In this document: piece after piece, positions 50,411 through 61,696 of the stretch
Layout of the letters: each line of letters opens with the position of its first letter
How positions within the stretch are numbered: the stretch's first letter is position 1
From: Larus michahellis
Lineage: Eukaryota; Chordata; Aves; Charadriiformes; Laridae
Direction: 5' to 3'
NCBI RefSeq assembly: GCF_964199755.1
Contig: NC_133913.1
Coordinates: 6,364,201-6,428,200, forward strand
DNA: 64,000 nucleotides
Translations under genes and position numbers: made by a program
Notes under the pieces: model-generated
Told to the model about the DNA's origin: nothing
The model's database searches: none
The model's input: only the letters and a program-made list of their open reading frames with translations

Positions 50411-50729
50411 GAGGGCAAGGCGCTTCCTCAGCATGGAGAAGAGAAGCCGTGGTAGAAGACCTAAAATCACTTGAGTAGCTACGGCCGCTGAAATGTATTG
50501 GGTCATTCAATCCAGCCCCGGATTGGTAGAGAAGATTAGAAAGCAGAGTGTCACAAAATGCACGACCCAGGACAGTCAAAGCAATCCTATGTTAAGAGTC
50601 ACTGAACAACCTTCTCCTACGACTCCCTCCCCAGACCACCCCTTAGCAGCATCCCTCTCCCTGTGAATCTTGGGAGAGTGCTGCAGAGAAAAGGACGACA
50701 CAAAGGCGTGGACTGGGATGCAGCGGACG

Positions 50730-50735
50730 TTTATT
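50730..50735 (-). terminator. Poly(A) signal of feather keratin 3
   Basis: AATAAA on the minus strand, about 396 bp after the stop codon. Confidence 0.8.
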
Positions 50736-51130
50736 GGGTTAGAAGAAGGAGATGAGGTCAATCCGAGTGGAGGCCCAAGTATAGAAAGCACAAGGGGCTG
50801 TGTCCGAGGCCCCGCAAGGTGTCGATCTGCCTGTCCCAGAGAGGGGGCAGGGCCAGCAGGTCCTGCCTAGGCTGGCTCTGTGGGGCTCACAGCCCAGGGC
50901 AGCACAAGAGAAGAAGGAGACGGGAGGCAAAGGAGAGAGTGGAAGAGGGGAAAGGCAGGCATGGGCCGTGCTTTCCGAGAGCCCAGGCTGGCCCCGTCCT
51001 AATGCAAGGGGTGTTGGGGTTGCTCAGCCCTTCTGAAAGGAAGAGCACAATGCTCCGTCTCCAGTCTGATACCCCAGCCTGGTACCAGTCTGGGTCCCTG
51101 GGGACCTTCCCAGGGCCATCGCCAGCAGCT

Positions 51131-51454
51131 TTAGCAGGGGGGGCACCTTGTGCCGCAGGGGCGGCTGCCCAAGCCAGAGAGGCCGGAGAGGCCAAAGCCC
51201 CCGGAGGAGATGGGCACTCCCGCAGAGCTGAGGACGCTGCCAACGGCAGCGGAGGTGGAGTTTCCAACGGCGGTGCTCTGTGGGAAGGAGCTGAGGATGG
51301 GTCCGGGCAGGGTCACCACCACGGGGGAGGGCTGGATGACGACGGTGGAGTCCTGGCACTGCCTGACACAGGGCTCATTGCAGCTGTTGGCCAGCGGGGT
51401 GGGGCCACAGGGCTGGCAGGGTTGGCATGGCAGGCACGGGCTGTAGCAGGACAT
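51131..51454 (-). CDS. Feather beta-keratin 3, 107-aa variant
   Basis: Complete. It is three residues longer than the usual 104 because the N-terminal Gln-Pro-Cys is duplicated ([14 protein letters not shown]). The core has [11 protein letters not shown] and [11 protein letters not shown]; the C-terminus is [11 protein letters not shown]. Exon 2 starts at 51475 (acceptor CAG), the intron runs 51476-51914, and non-coding exon 1 ends at 51915. TATA is at 51974-51980. The extra QPC adds one cysteine for possible disulphide bonding. It is the left member of the second divergent pair; its near-identical copy is keratin 5. Confidence 0.96.
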   Translation of the reverse strand: MSCYSPCLPCQPCQPCGPTPLANSCNEPCVRQCQDSTVVIQPSPVVVTLPGPILSSFPQSTAVGNSTSAAVGSVLSSAGVPISSGGFGLSGLSGLGSRPCGTRCPPC

Positions 51455-51973
51455 GTCTTGTGGCTGGAGGTGCACCTGGGAGAGAGGGCAGACGCAAACT
51501 ATGCCAGAAGGGTGGCGGAAGAGCAGCCTGTCACGCAACAAAGACGAAACCCTGGGAGAGAGGGCAGGGGGGAAGCAGACCGGGAGAGATGGGTGAGGAG
51601 CAGTCTGTCACCCCACCACAAGGGACCCAAGGCCTGAACCGGAGATGAGAGCTGTAGGCTGAGTGGAGTGGTCCACAGGCTTCTCCTTTCCCACAGAAGA
51701 GCCCTGCTAAAGGTGACCAAGCCCAGGGAGATGCCCGTCTCCCCAAATCTAAGGAGACGCCTCAACCAAGACCCATCGTCTCTCTGTGGCACACCTTCTG
51801 CTGCCTTCCCTCTCCCATGGCAATCAGTTCTAAGACCCTGCATTGAATAAAGGGGCACGTGTGGGCTGAGAAATCCCAGAGGAGTAGAAGGAGAAGAAAG
51901 AGCTCCAGACTCACCTTGTTCCAAAGGAGAAGGAGGTGGAGAGGAGTGGATTACAGAGAAGAGAAGGGCCCGC

Positions 51974-52041
51974 TTTTATACAGCTCCTGCACTGCCCCAG
52001 GTGCACAGTCATTTCATGCGGGCAGTAATTTTCCAATAGAC
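51974..52041 (-). promoter_or_regulatory. Promoter of feather keratin 3
   Basis: TATAAAA on the minus strand at 51974-51980. The conserved block reads GTCTATTGGAAAATTA at 52026-52041, one base different from the copies at keratins 1, 2, 4 and 6. Confidence 0.85.
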
Positions 52042-53195
52042 TCACCTCCAAAGCAAAATGTCCTACCTAATGGCACAGGTTGTGTTTTGGTTACTGTCAG
52101 CACTGCTGTTTCATTTCCCCATTTCTGACATGCCCAGTAGACCACGGAGGCTCCTTTCAAGAACCGGGATGAGAAGCGCAAGGATTTCCCAATGCAGGAA
52201 CACATCAGAACGGGCAGAAGGAAAGCCCCAAGTGGAGCCCCATGGACTTGGGTTCTTCCTCACCACCTGAGCGGTGTGTTAGGGCTCGGGACAGCGCCTT
52301 GTTCCTCCCACTCTCCTCACACCACCATGCACTTTGGCCTCACACTTTGGACCCTGACCAGCAAGAGACACAATGGCCTGGCCACTTTTCCAAACACACT
52401 GACTGTCCTGCGAGCCCCGCGAGCTGTGGGAGTGCCGGCAAGAAGGTCGTGATGAGAGCAGTGGCCATTAGGGCTTGCTGGAGGTGTGCTTGGGTACAGC
52501 TCAGTGCTTGGATATGGTTTTCCTGGGGCTAGGATGCAGCTTGCCCTGGCTGCAGGGGAACGCAGCCCTGCGTGGGAGAAGGGCCTGCAGAGAGCACACA
52601 CTCCTGGCTTGTCGTCACACCAAAAGGCTGACACACGGCCAATCCACAATTAGAGTGTGACTCGCCATGGGTAGGGAGAGTCTGTCCCAGGAAGCTTGCC
52701 TGCTAAAGGCTTTCCCTTGCCCTCCTGGGACGTGTCCCAGCTGCCTTCATGCCTGCAGGGCAGGGAAGTGCATCACCTTTTTGATGTAGTCTGAGAGCTG
52801 TTTTTGAACACAGGGCCACTCTGATCCCCTCCCCTCCCTGAGCATCCTCAGGCACGTGGCACTTCAGGGTCCTGTCAGGCCTTGCTTGCTGTGGAGTTGG
52901 GGGAAATTTCCTGGCCTCTGCCATGGTGCTGGGTTGTGCTCCAAGCTGACGAGTCCCTTGGGGCATGGGAAAGGAGGCACGGTGAAGCCCCAGTGCCGGG
53001 AGAAGATGTATCGCCTGGGACCCAGGGATGGTGAGCCCTGGCTGGTGGGGAGCTGCTTTCTGCAAGCCTTTCTTTTCCTCTGCAGAGCATTCAGGACAGG
53101 TCCTCACCACGGCCCGGTCTCTTTGTCCAGGTAGGTGAGGCCTGTGCACCCATTCCCTTTCACCCTCCAAGCATCTCTCCATCGCTGACCCTGCC

Positions 53196-53400
53196 CCAGG
53201 GGGCAGATCTACCCAGAGGAGGTTCAAGGGCTCTAGGACCATACGGTAGTTCAGTCTCCAGTCCATACTGATGCAAGAGGTTCTTCCTTTCCAGGTGCAG
53301 GACTTGATATTTTTCCTTCTTGAAGGCCATGAGGCTCCTGTGGGCCCATTTCTTGAGCCTGTCTAGGTGTGCCTCTATGGCAGCCCTGCCCTGGAGTGCA
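53196..53400 (-). mobile_element. CR1 pol fragment between keratins 3 and 4
   Basis: The minus-strand frame holds ALQGRAAIEAHLDRLKKWA and YQVLHLERKNLLHQYGLE, homologous to the post-RT region of CR1 pol (compare [19 protein letters not shown] at about 39,600). It is short and isolated inside the divergent spacer. Confidence 0.8.
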
Positions 53401-53898
53401 TCAGCTGCCATGTACGGGCCGGATTTTCTCAGGCAGTCCTTGATTTGATGGCCACCCGTTACCGGAGCAAAGGGCATCGAGAGGAAGACAGCTGAAACCA
53501 TCTGCCTTTTCTTGGAGATGCAATGGCCAGTGACTGCTGGAGTGATCTGAGAGAGAGAAGCAAGTGGCATGTCCTGAAGGGAAGAGCATGCCTGGTGATG
53601 TGTGTGGTGTGGGGCAGAGCTGGGCATCTTCCTGCAAAGGGAGTTGCGAACAATCGCGCTTCCCTGCCCCAAGCCAACATTCCCTGGCTGCACGAGACCC
53701 CAACAGCACTTGGGGCTCATCTTCTGCCTGCCGCGAAACAATTCAGCCTGGGATATCATTTGGCCTCTCATCCTGGCACATGAAAGAAGCCTGCATAACG
53801 GACAAAGCATGACAGAAATGAGGAAATGAAATGAGAGCGTTGATGGAAACAAAACTAGAACATGTGCCATTAGGTAGGATATTTTGCTTTGGAGGTGA

Positions 53899-54026
53899 GT
53901 CTGTTGGAAAATTAGTGCCTGCGTGGAGTCACCATTGGCCTTGGGCTGTGCAGGAGCGGTATAAAAGTGGGCCCTTCTCCTCACTCTCTCATCCACTCCT
54001 CTCACCTCCAACTCCTTTGGAACAAG
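53899..54026 (+). promoter_or_regulatory. Promoter and non-coding exon 1 of feather keratin 4
   Basis: GTCTGTTGGAAAATTA at 53899-53914 and TATAAAA at 53960-53966. Exon 1 ends at 54026 (GTGAGT donor follows). The intron continues to the CAG acceptor at 54402. Confidence 0.85.
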
Positions 54027-54423
54027 GTGAGTGTGAAGCCCTTTCCCTCCTCCTTTTCCTACACTTCTTTCGCTGGGATTTCGTAGCACATACCTTCTCT
54101 ATTTTCCCATGCTGTGTCTTGGAACTTCTTGGAATGGGAGAGGGAAGGGGGCAGAAGGTGTGGCACGGAGAGAGGTTGGGGCTAGGCTGAGGTGCCTGCT
54201 GAACTACGGGCTAGGCAGGGACATGCCGGGGTTTAGTCGTTCTTGGCAGAGTTCTTTTAGGATGCGGGGAAGGGGGAGCCCCTGGACCTCTCTCCACCTC
54301 TGGCTCTCATCTCCAGAATGTGACTTTGCCCCCGTGTGTTGAGGAGACAGGCTGCTCCTCACGCAGCCCTCAGGCTCTGCTTCCCTCTGCCCTCTCTCCC
54401 AGGCGCACCTCCAGCCACAAGAC

Positions 54424-54738
54424 ATGTCCTGCTACAGCCCGTGCCTGCCATGCCGGCCCTGTGGCCCGACCCCGCTGGCCAACAGCTGCAATGAGCCCTG
54501 TGTCAGGCAGTGCCAGGACTCCACCGTCGTCATCGAGCCCTCCCCCGTGGTGGTGACCCTGCCCGGCCCCATCCTCAGCTCCTTCCCTCAGAACACCGCC
54601 GTTGGAAACTCCACCTCCGCTGCCGTTGGCAGCATCCTCAGCTCTGCGGGAGTGCCCATCTCCTCCGGGGGCTTTGGCCTCTCCGGCCTCTCTGGCTTGG
54701 GCAGCCGCCCCTGCGGCACAAGGTGCCCCCCCTGCTAA
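54424..54738 (+). CDS. Feather beta-keratin 4, 104 aa
   Basis: Complete. N-terminus [17 protein letters not shown] (Arg where the others have Gln), IEPSPVVV before the beta core, [11 protein letters not shown], and C-terminus [11 protein letters not shown]. Exon 2 begins at 54403. The 3' UTR is very short: ATTAAA at 54797-54802 lies about 60 nt after the stop, whereas keratins 1-3 have about 400 nt. The missing part corresponds to an internal deletion, because TGCATCCCAGC and downstream sequence still match keratin 2. Keratin 6 is its duplicate. Confidence 0.96.
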   Translation: MSCYSPCLPCRPCGPTPLANSCNEPCVRQCQDSTVVIEPSPVVVTLPGPILSSFPQNTAVGNSTSAAVGSILSSAGVPISSGGFGLSGLSGLGSRPCGTRCPPC

Positions 54739-54796
54739 AGCTGTTGCCTGTACTGAGGCTTCCACTTGGATGGACCTCGTTTCCCTCTTTTGACTC

Positions 54797-54802
54797 ATTA
54801 AA
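54797..54802 (+). terminator. Poly(A) signal of feather keratin 4
   Basis: ATTAAA, 59 nt after the stop codon. Confidence 0.7.
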
Positions 54803-55250
54803 GTTCTGCTGCATCCCAGCCTACGCCTCTGTGTCATCCTTTCACCGCAGACGCTCTCCTAAGGTGCCCAGGGAGACATATGTTGCTGAGGGGTGGTTAT
54901 TGGGAGGGGGGCGCTGGGGATGATTTTGCGGTGATTGTCAACACAGGCTTGCGTTGAGTCTGCTTAGTCAGGCACCAGGTGATCCTCTAGTTTCTAAATT
55001 TGTCTGCCTTTTTGCGTCGGGAGTGACTTACCCCACGTGGATCACTACCATCCCCTTTGCTATGCACACCTTTTCTTTTTCCTGGATAAGCTTAACATTG
55101 TGATGGAAGTTGTCAGGAGGGAATGTGGTATTGAGAAGGCACAAGCGCTAGCTTCTGAGGAGAGGCCAGGAGAACCCATCCTAACCATGGCATTCTCAAA
55201 GGGAGTAACGTAGTGCAGCGGGCTGCCTTATTGTAGAACCATAATACCAA

Positions 55251-55314
55251 AGAATCGTAGAATGGTTTGGATTGGAAGAGACCTTTAAAGGTCATCCAGT
55301 GCAACCCCCCCGGC
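55251..55314 (-). mobile_element. CR1 LINE 3' tip (recurs at 62524)
   Basis: AATCGTAGAATGGTTTGGATTGGAAGAGACC in plus-strand reading is the extreme 3' end of an antisense CR1. It is only about 60 bp and is repeated at +7,273. Confidence 0.8.
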
Positions 55315-57152
55315 CTTGTCATGTAACATCATGCTCAGCAATAAAACTGTGGGCAGTCTTTCCACAGCAGCTGCTCTTCAGAGACTGTCTGGGCATCGGT
55401 GTGCTGGTGTTAGGTTGTGGGTGATTGCCTTGCAATACATGTGTTTTTGTTCTCTGTTTTCCCTTCCCTTCTTCGATTGTCCCGATCATGACCCAAGGGT
55501 ATTGCCCTCTCTTGATATTGCCGTTCTCCCCCTACGCGACTGGGACAGCAGATCAGCAGAACAACTGTTGGGTGCTTCGTGCGCAGAAACACACTAGGAA
55601 GGCCCACAGGTCCTTGCCTTGCTCCTTCCCTGTCTGTGCCCAGGGATTCCTGGGAATGTGTCTGGGGAAAAGGAGCAGGGAGAGACTCAGGGCCGGAAGA
55701 GAGGCAGCAGGAGTGGACTGAGTGTCTCAAAGGGCTGTCCAGGAGCTCTCCAAAGCAATGTGGTGACCAGCAGCAAAGGCTGCAGAGAGGCTTGCAGCTG
55801 CGGAAGGGGAGCTGCTGAGCTGCTGCAGCAGAGCGCTGGGTAAGATGACACATGTCCACCCAGAGCCTTGAATGGCAGCTGGCTTGGTAGCCACCAGCCC
55901 TGTCTCCCCACAAGAGGGAATCCTTCAGTCCATGACAAGCAACAGCCCAAAGGCAGGGCCAGGAAAAGGTGCTTTTGCGGTAACCCTATCAAAACACATG
56001 CGTCTCTCAGCACCGCTCTGGACACCGAGGACTGTCGTCAACATCCTGGCCAATATGAGCAGGACATGAGCTACGAGCTATGGGGTAGTGACAATCCCAC
56101 TCTGCTCAGCAGTCAACTGATGGCATCAGAACAGTGCTCTAATTCCAGAATGATATAATACAAGAAAGAACTTGACCGAGTGCGGTGGGTTCAGCAGAGG
56201 GTGTCCAGGATGGTGAGGAGCTGGAGCACTTCCCTGGGGAGGAGAAACAGGGCACAGGGCTTGCTGAGCGTGAAGAGAAGGCTTTGGTGCAAGACCTAAG
56301 AGCAGCTTTGGAGTAGCTATGGTGAGGTCCCCCAGAAGACAGATCCAGGCTCAACACTCAAGCGGTGCGTGGTTGGAGGACTAGAGATAATGGGCTCATG
56401 TTGCAAGATGAGAGGTTAGCACTCGATAAGAGGAAAATGGTTTTCACCAAGTGGAGAGTCCAACAGTAGGACAGGTTGCCTGGGAAGGTTGTGCGGTAAC
56501 CGTCCTTGGACACTCATGGCTGACTGAGCTTGGAGCAAGGGGTTGGGCCCGAAGCCCTCTAGAGGTCCTTTCCAAGCTATGCCATGATCTGATGGTCCCA
56601 GGACCACCTTTTTGTGCCTCTGCCCACGAGGGATAGGGCCAGCAATGAGAAGGAAGGGCTCAGCTTCCTGGCCAAGGAGACAGGCAGTGTGCAGGAACTC
56701 TTCGGAACGCTCCGTGAAAGGAAACAAAAGATTGCAAAAAGCATCTCTGCACCAGCTAGAAGGCACAAGACCTAAGGACTCCAGCTGTTGGGACAAATGT
56801 TTTCCCAAAGGTGCCATGACAATACGTTCCCTTACTGTTCTCTTGCTTTTATCTTCCACGTGGTTTTCTCCTCAGCCCGCAACTCTAAACCTCAATGCTT
56901 TTATTTAAGACAGGTTCTCCTAGGCTTACCTGTGAAGGTATTGCCTCTGCCTTGTCAATAACACAATTCATTCCTTCTTCTCCTCACTGCTTGCTTCACA
57001 GTGTTGAGTGTAGCAAGGAAAAAGAAAAGGTGTACACAACAAAGCGATGGTTGTGACTGAACTACATTGAGTAACTCTATCCTGATATACCCCGTCTAGG
57101 CAGAGAAGTTTAGCAACCAGAGGGTACACCCAATTCACGACTAAGCATACTC

Positions 57153-57438
57153 AATGCAAACCCGTGTTGACGCTCGCTGCCCAACCATCCCCAATACCCC
57201 CAGCCAAAACCACTCCTGAGCAACGTCTCTTTCCCTGGGCATGTTGGGAAAGCGTCTGCAGGGAAAAGGATGGCACAGAGGCATGGGCTGGGAGGCAGCC
57301 AAACTTTATTGCGTCAAGAGAGGGAAATGAGGTCGATATGAGTGGAGGCCCCAGTGCAGGGAGCAACAGGGGCAGAAAGGGGTCTGTGCCCCGTGGCTGT
57401 GGTGGAAATCCCACCAGGTATTCATCTGCCTGCAGCCC
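57153..57438 (-). pseudogene. Orphan keratin 3' end, unit 2 copy
   Basis: Duplicate of 49880-50165 at +7,273, with the same features. Confidence 0.7.
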
Positions 57439-57683
57439 TTTGAGTGCGGCCGTCTAGCCAGTTCCTTATCCACCGAGTGGTCCATCCATCAAATCCATGC
57501 CTTTACCATTTAGAGACCAGGATGTCGTGCAGGACAGTGTCAAACGCTTTGCACAAGTCCAGGTAGATGACGTTGGTTGCCCTCTGCTTATCTACCAGTG
57601 CTGTGGCAACATCACAGAAGGCCACCAAATTTGTCAGGCAGGATTTGCCTTTGGTGACGCCATTTGGTTGGGAGGGAGAGGCT
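57438..57683 (-). mobile_element. CR1 reverse-transcriptase fragment, unit 2 copy
   Basis: Duplicate of 50165-50410. It carries two substitutions near 57658 and 57667 relative to unit 1, the densest local difference between the two units. Confidence 0.82.
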
Positions 57684-58002
57684 GAGGGCAAGGCGCTTCC
57701 TCAGCATGGAGAAGAGAAGCCGTGGTAGAAGACCTAAAATCACTTGAGTAGCTACGGCCGCTGAAATGTATTGGGTCATTCAATCCAGCCCCGGATTGGT
57801 AGAGAAGATTAGAAAGCAGAGTGTCACAAAATGCACGACCCAGGACAGTCAAAGCAATCCTATGTTAAGAGTCACTGAACAACCTTCTCCTACGACTCCC
57901 TCCCCAGACCACCCCTTAGCAGCATCCCTCTCCCTGTGAATCTTGGGAGAGTGCTGCAGAGAAAAGGACGACACAAAGGCGTGGACTGGGATGCAGCGGA
58001 CG

Positions 58003-58008
58003 TTTATT
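58003..58008 (-). terminator. Poly(A) signal of feather keratin 5
   Basis: AATAAA on the minus strand; unit 2 copy of the signal at 50730. Confidence 0.8.
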
Positions 58009-58403
58009 GGGTTAGAAGAAGGAGATGAGGTCAATCCGAGTGGAGGCCCAAGTATAGAAAGCACAAGGGGCTGTGTCCGAGGCCCCGCAAGGTGTCGATC
58101 TGCCTGTCCCAGAGAGGGGGCAGGGCCAGCAGGTCCTGCCTAGGCTGGCTCTGTGGGGCTCACAGCCCAGGGCAGCACAAGAGAAGAAGGAGACGGGAGG
58201 CAAAGGAGAGAGTGGAAGAGGGGAAAGGCAGGCATGGGCCGTGCTTTCCGAGAGCCCAGGCTGGCCCCGTCCTAATGCAAGGGGTGTTGGGGTTGCTCAG
58301 CCCTTCTGAAAGGAAGAGCACAATGCTCCGTCTCCAGTCTGATACCCCAGCCTGGTACCAGTCTGGGTCCCTGGGGACCTTCCCAGGGCCATCGCCAGCA
58401 GCT

Positions 58404-58727
58404 TTAGCAGGGGGGGCACCTTGTGCCGCAGGGGCGGCTGCCCAAGCCAGAGAGGCCGGAGAGGCCAAAGCCCCCGGAGGAGATGGGCACTCCCGCAGAG
58501 CTGAGGACGCTGCCAACGGCAGCGGAGGTGGAGTTTCCAACGGCGGTGCTCTGTGGGAAGGAGCTGAGGATGGGGCCGGGCAGGGTCACCACCACGGGGG
58601 AGGGCTGGATGACGACGGTGGAGTCCTGGCACTGCCTGACACAGGGCTCATTGCAGCTGTTGGCCAGCGGGGTGGGGCCACAGGGCTGGCAGGGTTGGCA
58701 TGGCAGGCACGGGCTGTAGCAGGACAT
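58404..58727 (-). CDS. Feather beta-keratin 5, 107-aa variant (duplicate of keratin 3)
   Basis: The protein is identical to keratin 3. The only coding difference seen is the synonymous glycine codon at the 51302/58575 position. Exon 2 starts at 58748, non-coding exon 1 ends at 59188, and TATA is at 59247-59253. It is intact and presumably expressed with keratin 3. It forms the third divergent pair with keratin 6. Confidence 0.96.
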   Translation of the reverse strand: MSCYSPCLPCQPCQPCGPTPLANSCNEPCVRQCQDSTVVIQPSPVVVTLPGPILSSFPQSTAVGNSTSAAVGSVLSSAGVPISSGGFGLSGLSGLGSRPCGTRCPPC

Positions 58728-59246
58728 GTCTTGTGGCTGGAGGTGCACCTGGGAGAGAGGGCAGACGCAAACTATGCCAGAAGGGTGGCGGAAGAGCAGC
58801 CTGTCACGCAACAAAGACGAAACCCTGGGAGAGAGGGCAGGGGGGAAGCAGACCGGGAGAGATGGGTGAGGAGCAGTCTGTCACCCCACCACAAGGGACC
58901 CAAGGCCTGAACCGGAGATGAGAGCTGTAGGCTGAGTGGAGTGGTCCACAGGCTTCTCCTTTCCCACAGGAGAGCCCTGCTAAAGGTGACCAAGCCCAGG
59001 GAGATGCCCGTCTCCCCAAATCTAAGGAGACGCCTCAACCAAGACCCATCGTCTCTCTGTGGCACACCTTCTGCTGCCTTCCCTCTCCCATGGCAATCAG
59101 TTCTAAGACCCTGCATTGAATAAAGGGGCACGTGTGGGCTGAGAAATCCCAGAGGAGTAGAAGGAGAAGAAAGAGCTCCAGACTCACCTTGTTCCAAAGG
59201 AGACGGAGGTGGAGAGGAGTGGATTACAGAGAAGAGAAGGGCCCGC

Positions 59247-59314
59247 TTTTATACAGCTCCTGCACTGCCCCAGGTGCACAGTCATTTCATGCGGGCAGTA
59301 ATTTTCCAATAGAC
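59247..59314 (-). promoter_or_regulatory. Promoter of feather keratin 5
   Basis: TATAAAA on the minus strand at 59247-59253 and the conserved 16-bp block at 59299-59314. It is the unit 2 copy of the keratin 3 promoter. Confidence 0.85.
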
Positions 59315-60468
59315 TCACCTCCAAAGCAAAATGTCCTACCTAATGGCACAGGTTGTGTTTTGGTTACTGTCAGCACTGCTGTTTCATTTCCCCATTTCTG
59401 ACATGCCCAGTAGACCACGGAGGCTCCTTTCAAGAACCGGGATGAGAAGCGCAAGGATTTCCCAATGCAGGAACACATCAGAACGGGCAGAAGGAAAGCC
59501 CCAAGTGGAGCCCCATGGACTTGGGTTCTTCCTCACCACCTGAGCGGTGTGTTAGGGCTCGGGACAGCGCCTTGTTCCTCCCACTCTCCTCACACCACCA
59601 TGCGCTTTGGCCTCACACTTTGGACCCTGACCAGCAAGAGACACAATGGCCTGGCCACTTTTCCAAACACACTGACTGTCCTGCGAGCCCCGCGAGCTGT
59701 GGGAGTGCCGGCAAGAAGGTCGTGATGAGAGCAGTGGCCATTAGGGCTTGCTGGAGGTGTGCTTGGGTACAGCTCAGTGCTTGGATATGGTTTTCCTGGG
59801 GCTAGGATGCAGCTTGCCCTGGCTGCAGGGGAACGCAGCCCTGCGTGGGAGAAGGGCCTGCAGAGAGCACACACTCCTGGCTTGGCGTCACACCAAAAGG
59901 CTGACACACGGCCAATCCACAATTAGAGCGTGACTCGCCATGGGTAGGGAGAGTCTGTCCCAGGAAGCTTGCCTGCTAAAGGCTTTCCCTTGCCCTCCTG
60001 GGACGTGTCCCAGCTGCCTTCATGCCTGCAGGGCAGGGAAGTGCATCACCTTTTTGATGTAGTCTGAGAGCTGTTTTTGAACACAGGGCCACTCTGATCC
60101 CCTCCCCTCCCTGAGCATCCTCAGGCACGTGGCACTTCAGGGTCCTGTCAGGCCTTGCTTGCTGTGGAGTTGGGGGAAATTTCCTGGCCTCTGCCATGGT
60201 GCTGGGTTGTGCTCCAAGCTGACGAGTCCCTTGGGGCATGGGAAAGGAGGCACGGTGAAGCCCCAGTGCCGGGAGAAGATGTATCGCCTGGGACCCAGGG
60301 ATGGTGAGCCCTGGCTGGTGGGGAGCTGCTTTCTGCAAGCCTTTCTTTTCCTCTGCAGAGCATTCAGGACAGGTCCTCACCACGGCCCGGTCTCTTTGTC
60401 CAGGTAGGTGAGGCCTGTGCACCCATTCCCTTTCACCCTCCAAGCATCTCTCCATCGCTGACCCTGCC

Positions 60469-60673
60469 CCAGGGGGCAGATCTACCCAGAGGAGGTTCAA
60501 GGGCTCTAGGACCATACGGTAGTTCAGTCTCCAGTCCATACTGATGCAAGAGGTTCTTCCTTTCCAGGTGCAGGACTTGATATTTTTCCTTCTTGAAGGC
60601 CATGAAGCTCCTGTGGGCCCATTTCTTGAGCCTGTCTAGGTGTGCCTCTATGGCAGCCCTGCCCTGGAGTGCA
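60469..60673 (-). mobile_element. CR1 pol fragment between keratins 5 and 6
   Basis: Unit 2 copy of 53196-53400, with one substitution changing Leu to Phe in the relic frame (RSLMAF to RSFMAF). Confidence 0.8.
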
Positions 60674-61171
60674 TCAGCTGCCATGTACGGGCCGGATTTT
60701 CTCAGGCAGTCCTTGATTTGATGGCCACCCGTTACCGGAGCAAAGGGCATCGAGAGGAAGACAGCTGAAACCATCTGCCTTTTCTTGGAGATGCAATGGC
60801 CAGTGACTGCTGGAGTGATCTGAGAGAGAGAAGCAAGTGGCATGTCCTGAAGGGAAGAGCATGCCTGGTGATGTGTGTGGTGTGGGGCAGAGCTGGGCAT
60901 CTTCCTGCAAAGGGAGTTGCGAACAATCGCGCTTCCCTGCCCCAAGCCAACATTCCCTGGCTGCACGAGACCCCAACAGCACTTGGGGCTCATCTTCTGC
61001 CTGCCGCGAAACAATTCAGCCTGGGATATCATTTGGCCTCTCATCCTGGCACATGAAAGAAGCCTGCATAACGGACAAAGCATGACAGAAATGAGGAAAT
61101 GAAATGAGAGCGTTGATGGAAACAAAACTAGAACATGTGCCATTAGGTAGGATATTTTGCTTTGGAGGTGA

Positions 61172-61299
61172 GTCTGTTGGAAAATTAGTGCCTGCGTGGA
61201 GTCACCATTGGCCTTGGGCTGTGCAGGAGCGGTATAAAAGTGGGCCCTTCTCCTCACTCTCTCATCCACTCCTCTCACCTCCAACTCCTTTGGAACAAG
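61172..61299 (+). promoter_or_regulatory. Promoter and non-coding exon 1 of feather keratin 6
   Basis: GTCTGTTGGAAAATTA at 61172-61187 and TATAAAA at 61233-61239. Exon 1 ends at 61299. Confidence 0.85.
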
Positions 61300-61696
61300 G
61301 TGAGTGTGAAGCCCTTTCCCTCCTCCTTTTCCTACACTTCTTTCGCTGGGATTTCGTAGCACATACCTTCTCTATTTTCCCATGCTGTGTCTTGGAACTT
61401 CTTGGAATGGGAGAGGGAAGGGGGCAGAAGGTGTGGCACGGAGAGAGGTTGGGGCTAGGCTGAGGTGCCTGCTGAACTACGGGCTAGGCAGGGACATGCC
61501 GGGGTTTAGTCGTTCTTGGCAGAGTTCTTTTAGGATGCGGGGAAGGGGGAGCCCCTGGACCTCTCTCCACCTCTGGCTCTCATCTCCAGAATGTGACTTT
61601 GCCCCCGTGTGTTGAGGAGACAGGCTGCTCCTCACGCAGCCCTCAGGCTCTGCTTCCCTCTGCCCTCTCTCCCAGGCGCACCTCCAGCCACAAGAC

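Noticed and set aside
50819-51637. 272-aa plus-strand open frame antisense to keratin 3 (copy at 58092-58910)
   Set aside because: It is a by-product of the GC-rich keratin coding exon and conserved 3' UTR read backwards, has no family resemblance, crosses the keratin intron boundary, and recurs only because the unit is duplicated.
53160-54089. 309-aa minus-strand frame (copy at 60433-61362) considered as a novel gene
   Set aside because: Part of it is a CR1 pol relic, and the rest is the reverse complement of the keratin 4 upstream region, promoter and exon 1.
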